Positions 36,186 through 46,310 of a DNA stretch of 64,000 nt are shown piece after piece; the stretch's first letter is position 1; each line of letters starts with the position of its first letter. A program made the translations under genes and the position numbers. The notes beneath the pieces are model-generated. The model ran no database searches. It was not told the DNA's origin and was given only the letters and a program-made list of their open reading frames with translations. Where the stretch lies: contig JAHEBU010000010.1 of the NCBI GenBank assembly GCA_024642115.1, forward strand, positions 1 to 64,000. Reading direction: 5' to 3'. Origin of the DNA: Marivivens sp. Lineage in GTDB: Bacteria; Pseudomonadota; Alphaproteobacteria; Rhodobacterales; Rhodobacteraceae.

Positions 36186-36737
36186 TTGACGACCTCGGAC
36201 CCGACATCACGACTGGCCTGGGTTGCTCAGATTGAGGCTGTGCGCGACCGGCAGGACCAACGGGCCTTTGCCGAACTGTTTGCGCATTTCGCGCCTCGGG
36301 TAAAATCGTTCCTGATGAAGTCCGGATCCAGTCCCGAACTGGCCGAGGAATGTGTGCAAGAGGTCATGACCACGTTGTGGAACAAGGCCGCTCTGTTCGA
36401 TCCGGGGAAGGCCAGCGTGTCCACCTGGATTTTTACCATCGCCCGGAACCGTCGGATTGACATGATCCGCAAACTGCGCCGCCCCGAACCCGAAGACCTG
36501 CCGTGGGGTCCGGAAACCGAAGCGGACCAGTCCGAAGCGATGATCCTGCAAGAGGAAACAGAAAGACTGGGCAGGGCCTTGGCCGAGCTGCCGGAAAAAC
36601 AAAGGGCCCTGATCGAACGGGCCTATTTTGGCGATCTGAGCCACAGCGAAATCGCCGAACAGACAGGGCTTCCCTTGGGCACCATAAAATCCCGCATCCG
36701 GCTGGCATTAGACCGGCTGCGGCACAGTATGAAATGA
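36186..36737 (+). CDS. rpoE: RpoE-like ECF sigma factor (singlet-oxygen response type)
   Basis: A 183-aa ECF sigma factor. Region 2 reads FAHFAPRVKSFLMKSGSSPE and STWIFTIARNRRIDMIRK; region 4 reads LPEKQRALIERAYFGDLSHS and LPLGTIKSRIRLALDRLR. It closely resembles R. sphaeroides RpoE (RSP_1092), which directs the response to singlet oxygen. The start is TTG at 36186, preceded by AGGAG at about 9 bases; the ATG at 36081 lies at the predicted transcription start. The stop overlaps chrR (ATGA). It should be kept inactive by ChrR and drive its own promoter. Confidence 0.93.
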   Translation: MTTSDPTSRLAWVAQIEAVRDRQDQRAFAELFAHFAPRVKSFLMKSGSSPELAEECVQEVMTTLWNKAALFDPGKASVSTWIFTIARNRRIDMIRKLRRPEPEDLPWGPETEADQSEAMILQEETERLGRALAELPEKQRALIERAYFGDLSHSEIAEQTGLPLGTIKSRIRLALDRLRHSMK

Positions 36738-37390
36738 AGAAGACCAATATGACGGACATCAATCACCATCTGACCGACCCGCTGCTGATGGCCTACAGCG
36801 CCGGCACATTGCCCGAGGCGTTCAGCCTTGTGGCGGCCACTCACATCAGCCTGTGCGACGAATGTCGCGCCCGATTGGGCAGCTTCGACGCCGTCGGCGG
36901 AGAGGTGATGATGGACGCGGGCAGCGTTGCGGTATCCGACGAGTGTCTCGCCGCGACGTTGAAGCGGATCAACCAAGGCGCCCCCGCACCCCGGCCTGCG
37001 CCGCGCAAATCGGTGCTGCCATCGCCCTTGCTTGACTATGTCGGCGGCGACCTCGGCGACGTAAAGTGGCGGAAGATCGGCGGCGGGGTCAGTCAAATGA
37101 TCCTGTCAACGTCCAAGGACGCCACTGTCCGCCTGCTGCGTATTCCCGCAGGAACCGCAGTGCCGGATCACGGGCACCGGGGGACCGAACTTACTTTGGT
37201 TCTGCAGGGCGCGTTCCGCGACGCCACCGACCGCTTTGGCGTGGGCGATGTCGAGGTCGCCAACGAGGACCTGAACCACAAACCCGTGGCCGAGGCCGGG
37301 GCCGACTGCATCTGTCTGGCCGCTACCGACGCGCCGCTGCGGTTCAACGCGTTCCTGCCCCGCGTGGCGCAGAAATTCATGCGGATTTGA
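36734..37390 (+). CDS. chrR: ChrR, zinc-binding anti-sigma factor of RpoE
   Basis: A 218-aa cytoplasmic anti-sigma factor. The N-terminal zinc anti-sigma domain holds His12, His37, Cys41 and Cys44 (HISLCDEC). This is the same spacing as the H6, H31, C35, C38 set known for R. sphaeroides ChrR. The C-terminal half is a cupin with VPDHGHRGTELTLVLQGAF, whose His/His/Glu set is the second metal site needed for singlet-oxygen sensing. It is translated from an ATG that overlaps the rpoE stop by four bases, and ends at a strong terminator. Confidence 0.95.
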   Translation: MKKTNMTDINHHLTDPLLMAYSAGTLPEAFSLVAATHISLCDECRARLGSFDAVGGEVMMDAGSVAVSDECLAATLKRINQGAPAPRPAPRKSVLPSPLLDYVGGDLGDVKWRKIGGGVSQMILSTSKDATVRLLRIPAGTAVPDHGHRGTELTLVLQGAFRDATDRFGVGDVEVANEDLNHKPVAEAGADCICLAATDAPLRFNAFLPRVAQKFMRI

Positions 37391-37409
37391 ACTTCAATCT
37401 ATTCAATGC

Positions 37410-37438
37410 AAAAGGCCCCGCTCATACCGGGGCCTTTT
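37410..37438. terminator. Bidirectional terminator after chrR
   Basis: AAAAGGCCCCG (37410-37420) pairs perfectly with CGGGGCCTTTT (37428-37438) around a seven-base loop. The A/T-rich ends serve both chrR and the convergent small gene. Confidence 0.92.
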
Positions 37439-37439
37439 G

Positions 37440-37799
37440 TCATTCCCAAGCCAGCGGCACGGTTCCGGCAGGCCCTTGCATTTGCCCCCCGCCGCCTTGC
37501 TGCAAAACAAAGACGCGCCGCCCCGGCACGCCCGCCGCCACAGGATAACCGGAGACGGCCATTGCCACCCCGTTCGGCCCGCGAATCTGGGCATTGCAGA
37601 CACGGGTAAAGGTGACACAGGGCGTTAGGGTATAGGTCCGCAACCGCCCGTATTCCGTGGCGATCACCTTGATCGGGCCAACGGCAAAGGGCATGTCGGC
37701 ATCGGCCACCAGCCGCTGGGCAAACGTCTTTGGCACCTCGGCCCCAGCCATCCCTGCGGTCATAAGGGCGCCGATCGTCAAACTTGCCAGCCGTTTCAT
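37440..37799 (-). CDS. Small secreted protein of unknown function
   Basis: A 119-aa protein with a Sec signal (MKRLASLTIGALMTAGMAGA). The mature part has two Cys (TPCVTFTRVC) that may form a disulfide and a Gly-rich tail (LQQGGGGQMQGPAGTVPLAW). No family is recognised. It ends against the chrR terminator; its upstream neighbour is rmuC on the same strand, 66 bases away. A link to the RpoE response is not indicated. Confidence 0.75.
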   Translation of the reverse strand: MKRLASLTIGALMTAGMAGAEVPKTFAQRLVADADMPFAVGPIKVIATEYGRLRTYTLTPCVTFTRVCNAQIRGPNGVAMAVSGYPVAAGVPGRRVFVLQQGGGGQMQGPAGTVPLAWE

Positions 37800-37865
37800 C
37801 GCAAACCCCCAAGGTCACATTGGATCAGGCTAATGTCCGCCCGGTTGGCAAAGCAAGCGTTTCCG

Positions 37866-39035
37866 CTATTCGGCGGGTCGGGCCGGGACCAGCGGGGTCA
37901 CCGGGTCCGGCGCCAATTCCTCGAAATCAAAGTTGTCCAGCCGCGCCGCCCGCTTGCCCGCCCGTTCGGCAGCCGTGTTGATCTGCTCCAGATCGGCGCG
38001 GGCCTGCCCGAAGTGGGTGTTCAGCTTGTCCACCCGTTCGACCACCAACTCCACATCGCGGTGCAACTGTTTCAGCGTCGTGCGGATCGCCCCCGCCTGT
38101 TCGCGCATCCGCGCATCCTTGAGGATGGCACGCATCGTGTTCAGCGTGGCCATGCAGGTCGTGGGTGACACGATCCAGACGCGGGCGGTGAATCCGTCGC
38201 GCACGACCTCGGGGAAATTGGCGTGCAACTCGGCATAAACAGCTTCGGACGGAAGGAACATAAGCGCCCCGTCAGCAGTTTCGCCCTCGATGATGTATTT
38301 GTCCGATATCGCCTTGATGTGGGCGCGGACGGCGATGCGAAACTGACGGGCGGCGTCGGCCAATTCATAGTCGGTCTTGGCCGCGCGCAGCTTTTCATAG
38401 GCTTCGAGCGGGAATTTGCTGTCGATCACGATGGGGCCGGGCGGGTTGGGCAGATGGATCAGGCAATCGGCCCGCTTGCCATTGCTCATCGTCACCTGCA
38501 AAGCGTAGGCGTCCGATGGCAGGGCCTTGGACACGATGTCATGCAACTGAATCTCGCCAAAGGCCCCGCGCGTCTGCTTGTTTGACAGGATATCCTGCAA
38601 GGACAGAACGTCGCCCGACAGCTTGGTGATGTTCTCTTGTGCCTTGTCGATGGTTTTCAAGCGCTGCTGCAATTCACCTAGACTTTGAGCGGTGTTCCGG
38701 GCTGAGGAGGACAGGTTGGTCGTCATCGCCTCTTGCACCGCGGCCAGGCGTTGCTCCATCAAGCGCAAGGTCTGCGCCTGTTGCTGCGCCTGCGCCTCGG
38801 TCACGGAATTCAAGCCGCCGAACAATTGTTGCTGCCCATCCGACAGCATCTGCACGCGGCTGTTCACACCGCCCATCTGGCTGGCCAGAATCTCGGCCAT
38901 CACCGCCGACTTGCCCGCCCGCTTGACGGTGACGATCAGCAAGACGACCACCAGCACGATCACCGCCACCCCGAACAGGATCGCCAGAACGACCGGATCA
39001 GTCAGGTCATAGGTTTTGCCGGATATCTGGATCAT
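37866..39035 (-). CDS. rmuC: RmuC-family DNA recombination protein
   Basis: A 389-aa protein with one N-terminal membrane helix ([21 protein letters not shown]), a long Gln-rich coiled coil (about 45-150) and the RmuC nuclease-fold domain with [27 protein letters not shown] and [11 protein letters not shown]. RmuC restrains recombination between inverted repeats; its fold is related to PD-(D/E)XK nucleases. Its ATG overlaps the mutL stop (ATGA), so the two DNA-maintenance genes are co-translated. Confidence 0.94.
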   Translation of the reverse strand: MIQISGKTYDLTDPVVLAILFGVAVIVLVVVLLIVTVKRAGKSAVMAEILASQMGGVNSRVQMLSDGQQQLFGGLNSVTEAQAQQQAQTLRLMEQRLAAVQEAMTTNLSSSARNTAQSLGELQQRLKTIDKAQENITKLSGDVLSLQDILSNKQTRGAFGEIQLHDIVSKALPSDAYALQVTMSNGKRADCLIHLPNPPGPIVIDSKFPLEAYEKLRAAKTDYELADAARQFRIAVRAHIKAISDKYIIEGETADGALMFLPSEAVYAELHANFPEVVRDGFTARVWIVSPTTCMATLNTMRAILKDARMREQAGAIRTTLKQLHRDVELVVERVDKLNTHFGQARADLEQINTAAERAGKRAARLDNFDFEELAPDPVTPLVPARPAE

Positions 39036-40843
39036 GTGCGGCCGAACAAGCGTTCGATGTCAGAGAGTTTCAGTTCCACATAAGTGGGCCGCCCGTGGTT
39101 GCACTGGCCTGAATTGGGGGTCGCCTCCATCTCGCGCAGCAGGGCGTTCATCTCGGCCGCCTGCATCCGGCGGCCCGACCTTATCGACCCATGACAGGCC
39201 ACGCGGGACAGGATCGCGTCGATGCGGGTTTGGACGGCCGCGCTGTCGCCCAGATCGGCCAACTCGTCCAGAATATCGCGCAGCATCGCGTCCGCGTTCA
39301 CCTCGCCCAGAATGGCCGGAGTTTCGCGCACCACGATAGCTCCACCGCCAAAGGGTTCGATGGTCAGACCAAACCGGGCCAGATCGTCGGCAACCTCCAG
39401 CAACCGCGCCGCATCGTTTTCGGACAGTTCCACGATGTCCGGGATCAGCAGGGCCTGTGCCGCGACCCCGGACTCGGCCATCTGCCGTTTCAGCTTTTCA
39501 TAAACCAGCCGTTCGTGGGCGGCGTGCTGATCGACGATCACAATGCCCGTTTCGGTCTGGGCGATGATGTAGTTTTCGTGCACCTGCGCCCGCGCCGCGC
39601 CCAAGGGGCCATCCGCGGGCACCTCGGGTTCGATCCGGGCCGAAGGGGCCATTTCGGCAAACCCACCGGGGGCCTGCGCCTGAAAGATCATCTGCCGGGC
39701 GCTGAAACTGGGCCGGTCCATCTGGTACACACGCGGGGCCACGGGTTCGGCCCGCATCGCGCCCAGCGTTTCCCCCGCGATGGTCGTCGAGGCGCGGTGC
39801 CCCGCCCCCGCCAGCGCCTGCCGCAACCCGCTGACGATCAGTCCCCGCACCACGCCGGGGTCGCGGAACCGGACCTCGGACTTGGCCGGGTGAACGTTCA
39901 CATCGACCAGTTGCGGGTCGCAGTCGATGAACAAGGCGGCGGCGGGATGGCGGTCGCGGCTCAGCAGGTCGTAGTAGGCCCCTTTGAGCGCACCGATCAG
40001 CATCTTGTCCCGGACCGGACGGCCGTTGACGAACAGGTGCTGCGCCACGGCGGCCCCGCGCGAATAGGTGGGCAGGGCGGCGTATCCCGTCAAATGGAAA
40101 CCGTCGCGTTCCGCATCCAGCCGGACTGCATTGGCCGCGAAATCCCGGCCCAGCACCACCGACAGCCGCCCCTGCAAGGCATCGAACAAATCGCCCGTTT
40201 CGGCATCGGCGCGGAACACGGTCCGATCCTCCCCCTCGCTGGCATCGCGCAAAATGAAGGTCAAGAACGGCTCGGCCATCGCCAGGCGCTTCACCACGTC
40301 CGCAACGGCCTGCGATTCCGATCGGTCGGTGCGCAGGAATTTCAGTCGGGCAGGGGTCGCGTGGAACAGGTCGCGCAAATCGACCACCGTCCCGACAGAC
40401 AACGCCGCAGGGCGCACTGGGTCCATCCGTCCGCCGTTCACAGCGATCATTGCCGCAGGCTCGCCCGGCACCCGGCTGGTGATCGTCAGGCGGCCGACTG
40501 CGCCAAGGGACGGCAAAGCCTCGCCCCGGAAGCCAAAGGAATGAATGTTGAGAAGGTCGGTCCCGTCGATCTTGGACGTGGCATGGCGGGACAGGGCCAG
40601 AGGCAAATCCACCGCCGAAATCCCACAGCCATCGTCGGTCACTCGGATCAGGGTCTTGCCCCCGTCGGCAATCACCACCTCGATCCGGGTCGCCCCGGCA
40701 TCGATGGCGTTTTCAACCAGTTCCTTGACCGCCGAGGCGGGCCGTTCGACCACCTCGCCCGCCGCGATGCGGTTGATCGCAGCCTCGTCTAACTGCCGAA
40801 TGACAGGGCGGATCGTATGTATCTTGGGGTCAGCAACGGCCAT
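39032..40843 (-). CDS. mutL: MutL, DNA mismatch repair protein
   Basis: A 603-aa GHKL ATPase that links MutS mismatch recognition to strand removal. N-terminal motifs: [20 protein letters not shown] and [11 protein letters not shown]. The C-terminal domain retains the nicking-endonuclease motif [12 protein letters not shown] plus [12 protein letters not shown] and CNHGRPT, so this MutL probably nicks DNA itself, as expected in bacteria without MutH. The coding start reads [20 protein letters not shown]. It is followed without a gap by rmuC; 42 bases separate it from the M16 genes upstream. Confidence 0.97.
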   Translation of the reverse strand: MAVADPKIHTIRPVIRQLDEAAINRIAAGEVVERPASAVKELVENAIDAGATRIEVVIADGGKTLIRVTDDGCGISAVDLPLALSRHATSKIDGTDLLNIHSFGFRGEALPSLGAVGRLTITSRVPGEPAAMIAVNGGRMDPVRPAALSVGTVVDLRDLFHATPARLKFLRTDRSESQAVADVVKRLAMAEPFLTFILRDASEGEDRTVFRADAETGDLFDALQGRLSVVLGRDFAANAVRLDAERDGFHLTGYAALPTYSRGAAVAQHLFVNGRPVRDKMLIGALKGAYYDLLSRDRHPAAALFIDCDPQLVDVNVHPAKSEVRFRDPGVVRGLIVSGLRQALAGAGHRASTTIAGETLGAMRAEPVAPRVYQMDRPSFSARQMIFQAQAPGGFAEMAPSARIEPEVPADGPLGAARAQVHENYIIAQTETGIVIVDQHAAHERLVYEKLKRQMAESGVAAQALLIPDIVELSENDAARLLEVADDLARFGLTIEPFGGGAIVVRETPAILGEVNADAMLRDILDELADLGDSAAVQTRIDAILSRVACHGSIRSGRRMQAAEMNALLREMEATPNSGQCNHGRPTYVELKLSDIERLFGRT

Positions 40844-40885
40844 GCCACTAGGATTAGCATGGCCAAGGCCGATTCTAACAGAGGG

Positions 40886-42199
40886 TTATTGGCTGCTTTC
40901 CAGCCCTGTCGGCTGTCCGACCACCGTGAAATGCAGTTGGTCCGGCTTGATCAGATAGGCGGCAACCCTTTTTATATCCTCAAGCGTCACCGCGTTGATA
41001 AAGTCGTTCCGGTGGACGACATAATCCGGCGTAAGCCCGATCATCTGCATGCCCACCATGATCCCGGCGATGCCTTCGTTGCTGTCGAACCGCAGGGGGT
41101 ATTCGCCGGTGATATAGGTCTTGGCGGCATCCAGTTCCTCTTGTGTCACCCCGTTCGCGGCCACATCGGCCCAGACGTCTTTGACCACCTGAACTGCCTC
41201 GGCCATCTTGTCATTGGCCGATGCAAAGGACCCCAGATACATCTCGGCATGGTCCTTGGGGACCAGATAGGAATAGGCGCCATAGGTCAGGCCGCGCTTT
41301 TCCCGCACCTCGGTCATCAGGCGGCTTTCGAAATTGTTGCCGCCCAGAATCGTGTTCAGGATATAGGCGGCAAAGAAATCAGGATCGTCGCGCTTGATCC
41401 CGGAATGGCCGAACAGGACAACTGACTGCGGCGTGTCATAGGGGATGACGGTCACTCCACCGGGCAGGCCGAACTCGACGTGCTGGGGCAGGTCGGGCCC
41501 GCCTTGCGGCAGATCGCCCAGCAGATGATCGACCATCGGGCCGACTTCGGCGGCGCTGATGTCACCCACCACGCTCACATAGACCCGGTCACGCACCAGC
41601 AGGTCGCGGTGGGACTGGATCATGTCATCGCGGGTCAGGGCGGTGACACTTTCGACGGTACCATTCAAGGACGACCCATAGGGATGATCGCCAAAGGCTG
41701 CGGCATAGAACGATTTGCCAGCCATCGAATTGGGGTCCTTTTCGTCGCCAGCCAGATTGGCCAGAACCTGCTGACGAACCCGGTCTACCGCATCTTGATC
41801 GAAACGCGGGGTAATCAGCGCCTGCCGCAACAGATCTACGGCGGCATCCAGATTTTCCGACAGGAATTTGGCCGAAACGCTGAAACTGTCGTCATAAACG
41901 TTGAATTCGTAACTTGCCGCCAGCGCCTCGCGGGCGGCCTGGAACTCCTGCGCGGTCATGTCGCCGGACCCTTCCTCCAGCGTGGCGGTCATCAGGTTTG
42001 CCGCCCCCCGCTTGCCCGGCCGGTCAAGCGACGCACCACCGTCAATCGACAGATCAAGGGCGATGAAAGGGATCGAATGTTCCTCTACCAGCCAGACGGA
42101 AATGCCGCCGGGAGTGGTCAACTGCTGAATATTCACATCAGCGCGCGACGTGGCGGCCACCAGCGACAGGGCAGCGGCGAAAACCAAACGCATCATCAT
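40886..42199 (-). CDS. M16-family periplasmic protein, inactive-type partner
   Basis: A 437-aa M16 (insulinase-like) protein with a Sec signal (MRLVFAAALSLVAATSRA). The region that would hold HxxEH reads DGGASLDRPGKRGAANLMTA, so the zinc site is missing. The C-terminal motif VREKRGLTYGAYSY is retained, as in the non-catalytic half of two-subunit M16 proteases. The start at 42199 overlaps the stop of the catalytic partner (ATGA) and follows GGAGG by seven bases. It probably forms a heterodimer with the upstream product in the periplasm. Confidence 0.9.
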   Translation of the reverse strand: MMMRLVFAAALSLVAATSRADVNIQQLTTPGGISVWLVEEHSIPFIALDLSIDGGASLDRPGKRGAANLMTATLEEGSGDMTAQEFQAAREALAASYEFNVYDDSFSVSAKFLSENLDAAVDLLRQALITPRFDQDAVDRVRQQVLANLAGDEKDPNSMAGKSFYAAAFGDHPYGSSLNGTVESVTALTRDDMIQSHRDLLVRDRVYVSVVGDISAAEVGPMVDHLLGDLPQGGPDLPQHVEFGLPGGVTVIPYDTPQSVVLFGHSGIKRDDPDFFAAYILNTILGGNNFESRLMTEVREKRGLTYGAYSYLVPKDHAEMYLGSFASANDKMAEAVQVVKDVWADVAANGVTQEELDAAKTYITGEYPLRFDSNEGIAGIMVGMQMIGLTPDYVVHRNDFINAVTLEDIKRVAAYLIKPDQLHFTVVGQPTGLESSQ

Positions 42200-43524
42200 T
42201 TCGCGTCCTCCTGGGATGCGACGACCCAGCCGGTCACCGACCCGTTGATGTCCAGAACCTTGGCAGCGACTGCCTTGATCTCCTCGGGGGTGACCTCTTG
42301 CAGGATTTGCGGCCAATCCTCGACATCCTTGACGGTCAGGCTTTGGGTCAACGCCTCGCCATATCGCTGCGCCAGCCCCTGCAAATCGTCCTTGGCATAA
42401 ATCTCCGACGCGCGAAGCTGGGTGCGGATCCGCTCCATCTGCGCCGGGTCGATGTCAGAGGCCATGAAATCGGCGATGGCGGCGTCCATCGCGGTCTCTG
42501 CCGCGCTCAGTGTCACGCCTGTTGACGGGGCCACCGACAGATTGAACGTCGTCGCATCCAGCGAATTGCCGTCATATCCGGCGCCGGTATAGACGGCCGT
42601 CTGCGTGTCAAACTGAAGCTTTGTTCCCAGAACCGACGTGAACGGCGACCCGCCCAGCAATTCGGCCAGATAGACCAGCGCGGCGGCCTCTTTCTGCGCG
42701 CCCGGATCGCGTTCGGGGGCCAGATAACTGCGGGTCAGATAGGGCTGCGACACGCGCGGATCGACATAGGTCATGCGGCGTGGCGCGGTCTGCGGAGGCT
42801 CGCTGGGGCGTTCACGGACGGGCAGATCAGCTTCGGCCGGGATGACGCCATAGTATTGTTCGGCTAGCGCCTTGACCTGATCGGGCTGCACGTCGCCCGC
42901 CACGATCAGAATCGCGTCATTGGGGGAATAGTGCAGCTTGTACCAGTCCAGCGCGTCCTCGCGGCTCAACTGCTCCATCTCGTGTTTCCAGCCGATAATC
43001 GGGACGCCATAGCGATGATTCAGATACTGGGCCGCCCGGAACTGTTCGCGGGCCAAGGCACCGGGGTTGTTTTCGGTGCGCTGGTTGCGTTCCTCAAGGA
43101 TGACTTGACGCTCGGTGTCAACGTCCTCTTGGGTCAGGTTCAGGTGACGCATCCGGTCCGCCTCCATCTGCATCATCAGGGGCAGGCGGTCGGCAGCGAT
43201 GCGCTGGAAATAGGCGGTGTAATCATAGGTGGTAAAGGCGTTGTCGCTGCCGCCATTGGCCGCGACCACCTTGGAAAATTCGCCTGACGCCATCGTGTCG
43301 GTCGATTTGAACATCAGGTGTTCCAGAAAGTGGGCGACGCCGGATTGCCCCACCTTTTCATCCGCCGACCCAGCCTTGTACCAGACCATGTGGACGACAA
43401 GTGGGGCGCGGTGATCCTCGATCACCACCACTTCCATCCGATTGTCGAGGGTGTAGGTCGTCACGTCTTCGGCCAGCGCGGGCAAAGGCAGGGCCAAAAG
43501 GGCCAAAGCGGCAAGGCGTTTCAT
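42196..43524 (-). CDS. M16-family zinc protease, catalytic subunit
   Basis: A 442-aa periplasmic protease: Sec signal MKRLAALALLALPLPALA, then the inverted zinc motif His65-Phe-Leu-Glu-His69 in SGVAHFLEHLMFKST, with the distal Glu in LTQEDVDTERQVILEE. It degrades peptides in a clamshell chamber made with the following gene product. The longer frame upstream of 43524 is unsupported. It belongs to a minus-strand run after the BamF-like, lspA and purH genes. Confidence 0.93.
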   Translation of the reverse strand: MKRLAALALLALPLPALAEDVTTYTLDNRMEVVVIEDHRAPLVVHMVWYKAGSADEKVGQSGVAHFLEHLMFKSTDTMASGEFSKVVAANGGSDNAFTTYDYTAYFQRIAADRLPLMMQMEADRMRHLNLTQEDVDTERQVILEERNQRTENNPGALAREQFRAAQYLNHRYGVPIIGWKHEMEQLSREDALDWYKLHYSPNDAILIVAGDVQPDQVKALAEQYYGVIPAEADLPVRERPSEPPQTAPRRMTYVDPRVSQPYLTRSYLAPERDPGAQKEAAALVYLAELLGGSPFTSVLGTKLQFDTQTAVYTGAGYDGNSLDATTFNLSVAPSTGVTLSAAETAMDAAIADFMASDIDPAQMERIRTQLRASEIYAKDDLQGLAQRYGEALTQSLTVKDVEDWPQILQEVTPEEIKAVAAKVLDINGSVTGWVVASQEDAK

Positions 43525-43622
43525 GAAATATCCCAACTGTTCGCGTCGGGCAGACCCTACGCGGTAAACGGCCCGGATCAAGCGGGTCCAACGGGGTTGT
43601 GACAATTGGTCAGCACGGCGGA

Positions 43623-44120
43623 TCAGTTAGCCGGCGGGGCCGAGGGGACCTGAACGCCCAGCGCCTTGAACCGGATCAGCTCGGCATAGGCATCCAGTGC
43701 CATGTTGGCATAGGCCCGGAAATAACGGTCGGCTCCGCCGTTGAACAGGCCACGCTCGCGCCGCTTGCGAAATGCCGAATCCTCGGCGGCAAGGGTGGCG
43801 CGGATATCGCCTGCGACGCCATATCGGGTGGCGCTGTTGATAAGGGCGGCGTCAGTTGCGGGGATACCGCCCCTTGCGGCACCGGTCCCGCCCAACAGGG
43901 CAATGGCGTCGCCCACCGGGTTCGGATCAGCCAGATTGGCAGCCCCCGGCGTGGGTTGCGGCAAGGCGGCCATATTGGTGGGAATATCCAGCGGGCGATT
44001 GGGCAGCACGGTGAATTCATCCGGCCCGCCCGACGATCTGGAATAATCGCGCAAGCCCCGGTCACTGCCACAAGCGGCCAGCGTCAGCACCGCAATTGCT
44101 GCCACGATCATCCCGCGCAT
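43623..44120 (-). CDS. DUF3035 lipoprotein, BamF-like outer-membrane assembly subunit
   Basis: A 165-aa lipoprotein: MRGMIVAAIAVLTLAACGSD gives a lipobox with Cys17. The mature part, FTVLPNRPLDIPTNMAALPQP and TPGAANLADPNP, is the DUF3035 core, which I recall being assigned to BamF, an alphaproteobacterial accessory of the Bam beta-barrel insertion machine. It is encoded directly after lspA, whose product matures lipoproteins, a common arrangement in this order. The BamF function is from family knowledge, not from this sequence. Confidence 0.82.
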   Translation of the reverse strand: MRGMIVAAIAVLTLAACGSDRGLRDYSRSSGGPDEFTVLPNRPLDIPTNMAALPQPTPGAANLADPNPVGDAIALLGGTGAARGGIPATDAALINSATRYGVAGDIRATLAAEDSAFRKRRERGLFNGGADRYFRAYANMALDAYAELIRFKALGVQVPSAPPAN

Positions 44121-44174
44121 GTCATCGTCCTCCGAACCGTCTTGCGGTCTGTTTACCCCAAGGGTCGGCCCGCG

Positions 44175-44672
44175 TCACGGCGTCTTTTTCCGGGACCTGG
44201 CCGTCTTGACCTTGTCTTTGCTCTCGCCGCCAAACAGGACAAGGCCGATGGCCCCGGCAAACACCGCCACATCGGCGAGGTTGAACGCATAGGGGTTTTC
44301 GAACCCGCAGCAGGACATGTTCAGGAAATCCGCTACCGCCCCATACAACACCCGGTCCACCACGTTGCCTAGCGCCCCACCGATCAGCAGGCCGCCGGCC
44401 ACATAAGTCCACCTGTTTCCGTTTTCGCGGCGCAGCCACCAGATCACGAATGCACAGATCGCAAGTGCCACGCCGACCAGAATCCAGCGCATGTCGACGG
44501 ACGACAACAGGCCAAAGTTGACGCCCTTGTTCCAGGCCATCCGAAAGCTGAGCAAGGGGGCGACAACGTCGATCCGCTTGAGCGTCAACAGGTCAAGCCA
44601 GTGGACAACCAGCCATTTGGATGCCTGATCGGCAAGGAACACCCAGAACCCCACCCAGAATGTCAGCCGCAT
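44175..44672 (-). CDS. lspA: Lipoprotein signal peptidase (signal peptidase II)
   Basis: A 165-aa inner-membrane aspartic protease with four helices that removes signal peptides from prolipoproteins. Catalytic residues are Asp106 in [14 protein letters not shown] and Asp134 in [10 protein letters not shown]; the N-terminal DQASKWLV motif is also present. A short Lys/Arg-rich tail follows the last helix. It sits between purH and the BamF-like gene in a minus-strand operon. Confidence 0.96.
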   Translation of the reverse strand: MRLTFWVGFWVFLADQASKWLVVHWLDLLTLKRIDVVAPLLSFRMAWNKGVNFGLLSSVDMRWILVGVALAICAFVIWWLRRENGNRWTYVAGGLLIGGALGNVVDRVLYGAVADFLNMSCCGFENPYAFNLADVAVFAGAIGLVLFGGESKDKVKTARSRKKTP

Positions 44673-44705
44673 TGCGGTTGCCTTTCGATGCGCCCAACGC
44701 GGGCC

Positions 44706-46295
44706 TCAGTGCCGGAAATGGCGCATACCTGTAAATACCATGGCGATCCCCGCCGCATCGGCAGCCGCAATCACGTCTTCGTCACGCATCGACCCGCCGG
44801 GCTGGATCAGGGCGACTGCCCCCGCCTCGATCGCCGTCAGAACGCCGTCGGCAAAAGGAAAGAACGCGTCCGAGGCGACAACCGCCCCCTTGGTCAGCGG
44901 TTCGGTCAGACCCAGCGTCTGCGCCATGTCAACAGCCTTGCGGGCGGCAATGCGCGTGCTGTCCACCCGGCTCATCTGGCCCGCGCCGACGCCGACGGTG
45001 GCGCCGTCCTTCGCATAGACGATGGCATTCGATTTCACATGCTTGGCCACGGTCCAGGCAAACAAAAGATCATCCATCTGCGCCTCGGTCGGGGCGACCT
45101 TGGTCACCACCTTGAGGTCGGTCCGGTCGATATGGCCGTTGTCCTTGTCCTGCACCAGCAACCCACCCGACACCTGCCGCACGGTCAGCGCAGGCGACTT
45201 GGGGTCGGGCAATCCGTCCGTGGTCAGCAGGCGCAGGTTCTTTTTGGCGGCAAAGACGGCCTTGGCCGCGGCGGACGCGCCGGGGGCAATGACGACCTCG
45301 GTAAAGATGCCAACGATTTCTTGCGCCGTCGCTTCGTCCAGCGGCATGTTCAGCGCGACGATCCCGCCAAACGCACTGGTCCGGTCGCAGTCATAGGCGG
45401 CCTTGTAGGCGTCCAGCAGGGTCTTGCCCCGCGCCACGCCACAGGGATTGGCGTGCTTGACGATGACACAGGCGGGGCCATCGGCCGGATCGAATTCGGC
45501 AACCAGTTCAAAGGCGGCATCGGTGTCGTTGATGTTGTTATAGGACAACTCCTTGCCCTGATGCTGGGTGGCCGTCGCCACACCGATCCGGCCCGTCCCA
45601 TCCAGATAGAATGCGGCGGATTGATGCGGATTTTCGCCATAGCGCAGGGTCTGGGCCAGCGTCCCCGCCACAGCCCGGCGGCGCGGCGATGGCTGTCCAA
45701 TGGCCGCCGCCATCCAGGTGCTGACAGCGGCATCATAGGCAGCCGTGCGCGCATAGGCGGTCTGGGCCAGCCCCTGCCGGAACGCCAGCGTCGTCTGCCC
45801 GTCATGGGCGTCCAGTTCGGCCAACAACGCGGCATAATCCTGCACATCCACGACCACGCTGACAAAGGCATGGTTCTTGGCCGCGGCGCGGATCATGGCG
45901 GGGCCACCGATGTCGATATTCTCGATGCAGGTGTCATAATCGGCACCCTTGGCCACGGTCGCCTCGAACGGGTAAAGGTTCACGACAAGCAGGTCGATGG
46001 GGGCGATCCCGTGGTCAGTCATCGCCTGTTGATGGGCGGGATTGTCGCGCAGGGCCAGCAGGCCGCCGTGGACCGCCGGATGCAACGTCTTGACCCGGCC
46101 ATCCATCATCTCGGGAAACCCGGTCAGATCGGCAACGTCGCGCACGGGCAGGCCAGCTGCACGCAATTCCGCAGCCGATCCGCCAGTGGACAACAGCTCT
46201 ACCCCCCGCTCGTGCAGGGCGCGGGCCAGGTCCAATAGTCCCGTCTTGTCCGACACGGACAGAAGGGCGCGGCGCAGGGGGGCTAGGTCGGTCAT
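44706..46295 (-). CDS. purH: Bifunctional AICAR transformylase/IMP cyclohydrolase
   Basis: A 529-aa enzyme performing the last two steps to IMP in purine synthesis. The N-terminal cyclohydrolase domain ([20 protein letters not shown], then [11 protein letters not shown]) is followed by the AICARFT domain with [11 protein letters not shown] and the ending [18 protein letters not shown]. Full length for the family. GAGGG lies before the ATG. It follows the heparinase-like gene by 15 bases. Confidence 0.97.
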   Translation of the reverse strand: MTDLAPLRRALLSVSDKTGLLDLARALHERGVELLSTGGSAAELRAAGLPVRDVADLTGFPEMMDGRVKTLHPAVHGGLLALRDNPAHQQAMTDHGIAPIDLLVVNLYPFEATVAKGADYDTCIENIDIGGPAMIRAAAKNHAFVSVVVDVQDYAALLAELDAHDGQTTLAFRQGLAQTAYARTAAYDAAVSTWMAAAIGQPSPRRRAVAGTLAQTLRYGENPHQSAAFYLDGTGRIGVATATQHQGKELSYNNINDTDAAFELVAEFDPADGPACVIVKHANPCGVARGKTLLDAYKAAYDCDRTSAFGGIVALNMPLDEATAQEIVGIFTEVVIAPGASAAAKAVFAAKKNLRLLTTDGLPDPKSPALTVRQVSGGLLVQDKDNGHIDRTDLKVVTKVAPTEAQMDDLLFAWTVAKHVKSNAIVYAKDGATVGVGAGQMSRVDSTRIAARKAVDMAQTLGLTEPLTKGAVVASDAFFPFADGVLTAIEAGAVALIQPGGSMRDEDVIAAADAAGIAMVFTGMRHFRH

Positions 46296-46310
46296 CGGAT
46301 CCCTCGGACT

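Noticed and set aside
39191-40792. A 533-codon plus-strand open frame opposite mutL
   Set aside because: It is the antisense of mutL and is rich in Gln, His and Gly; mutL has all its family motifs.
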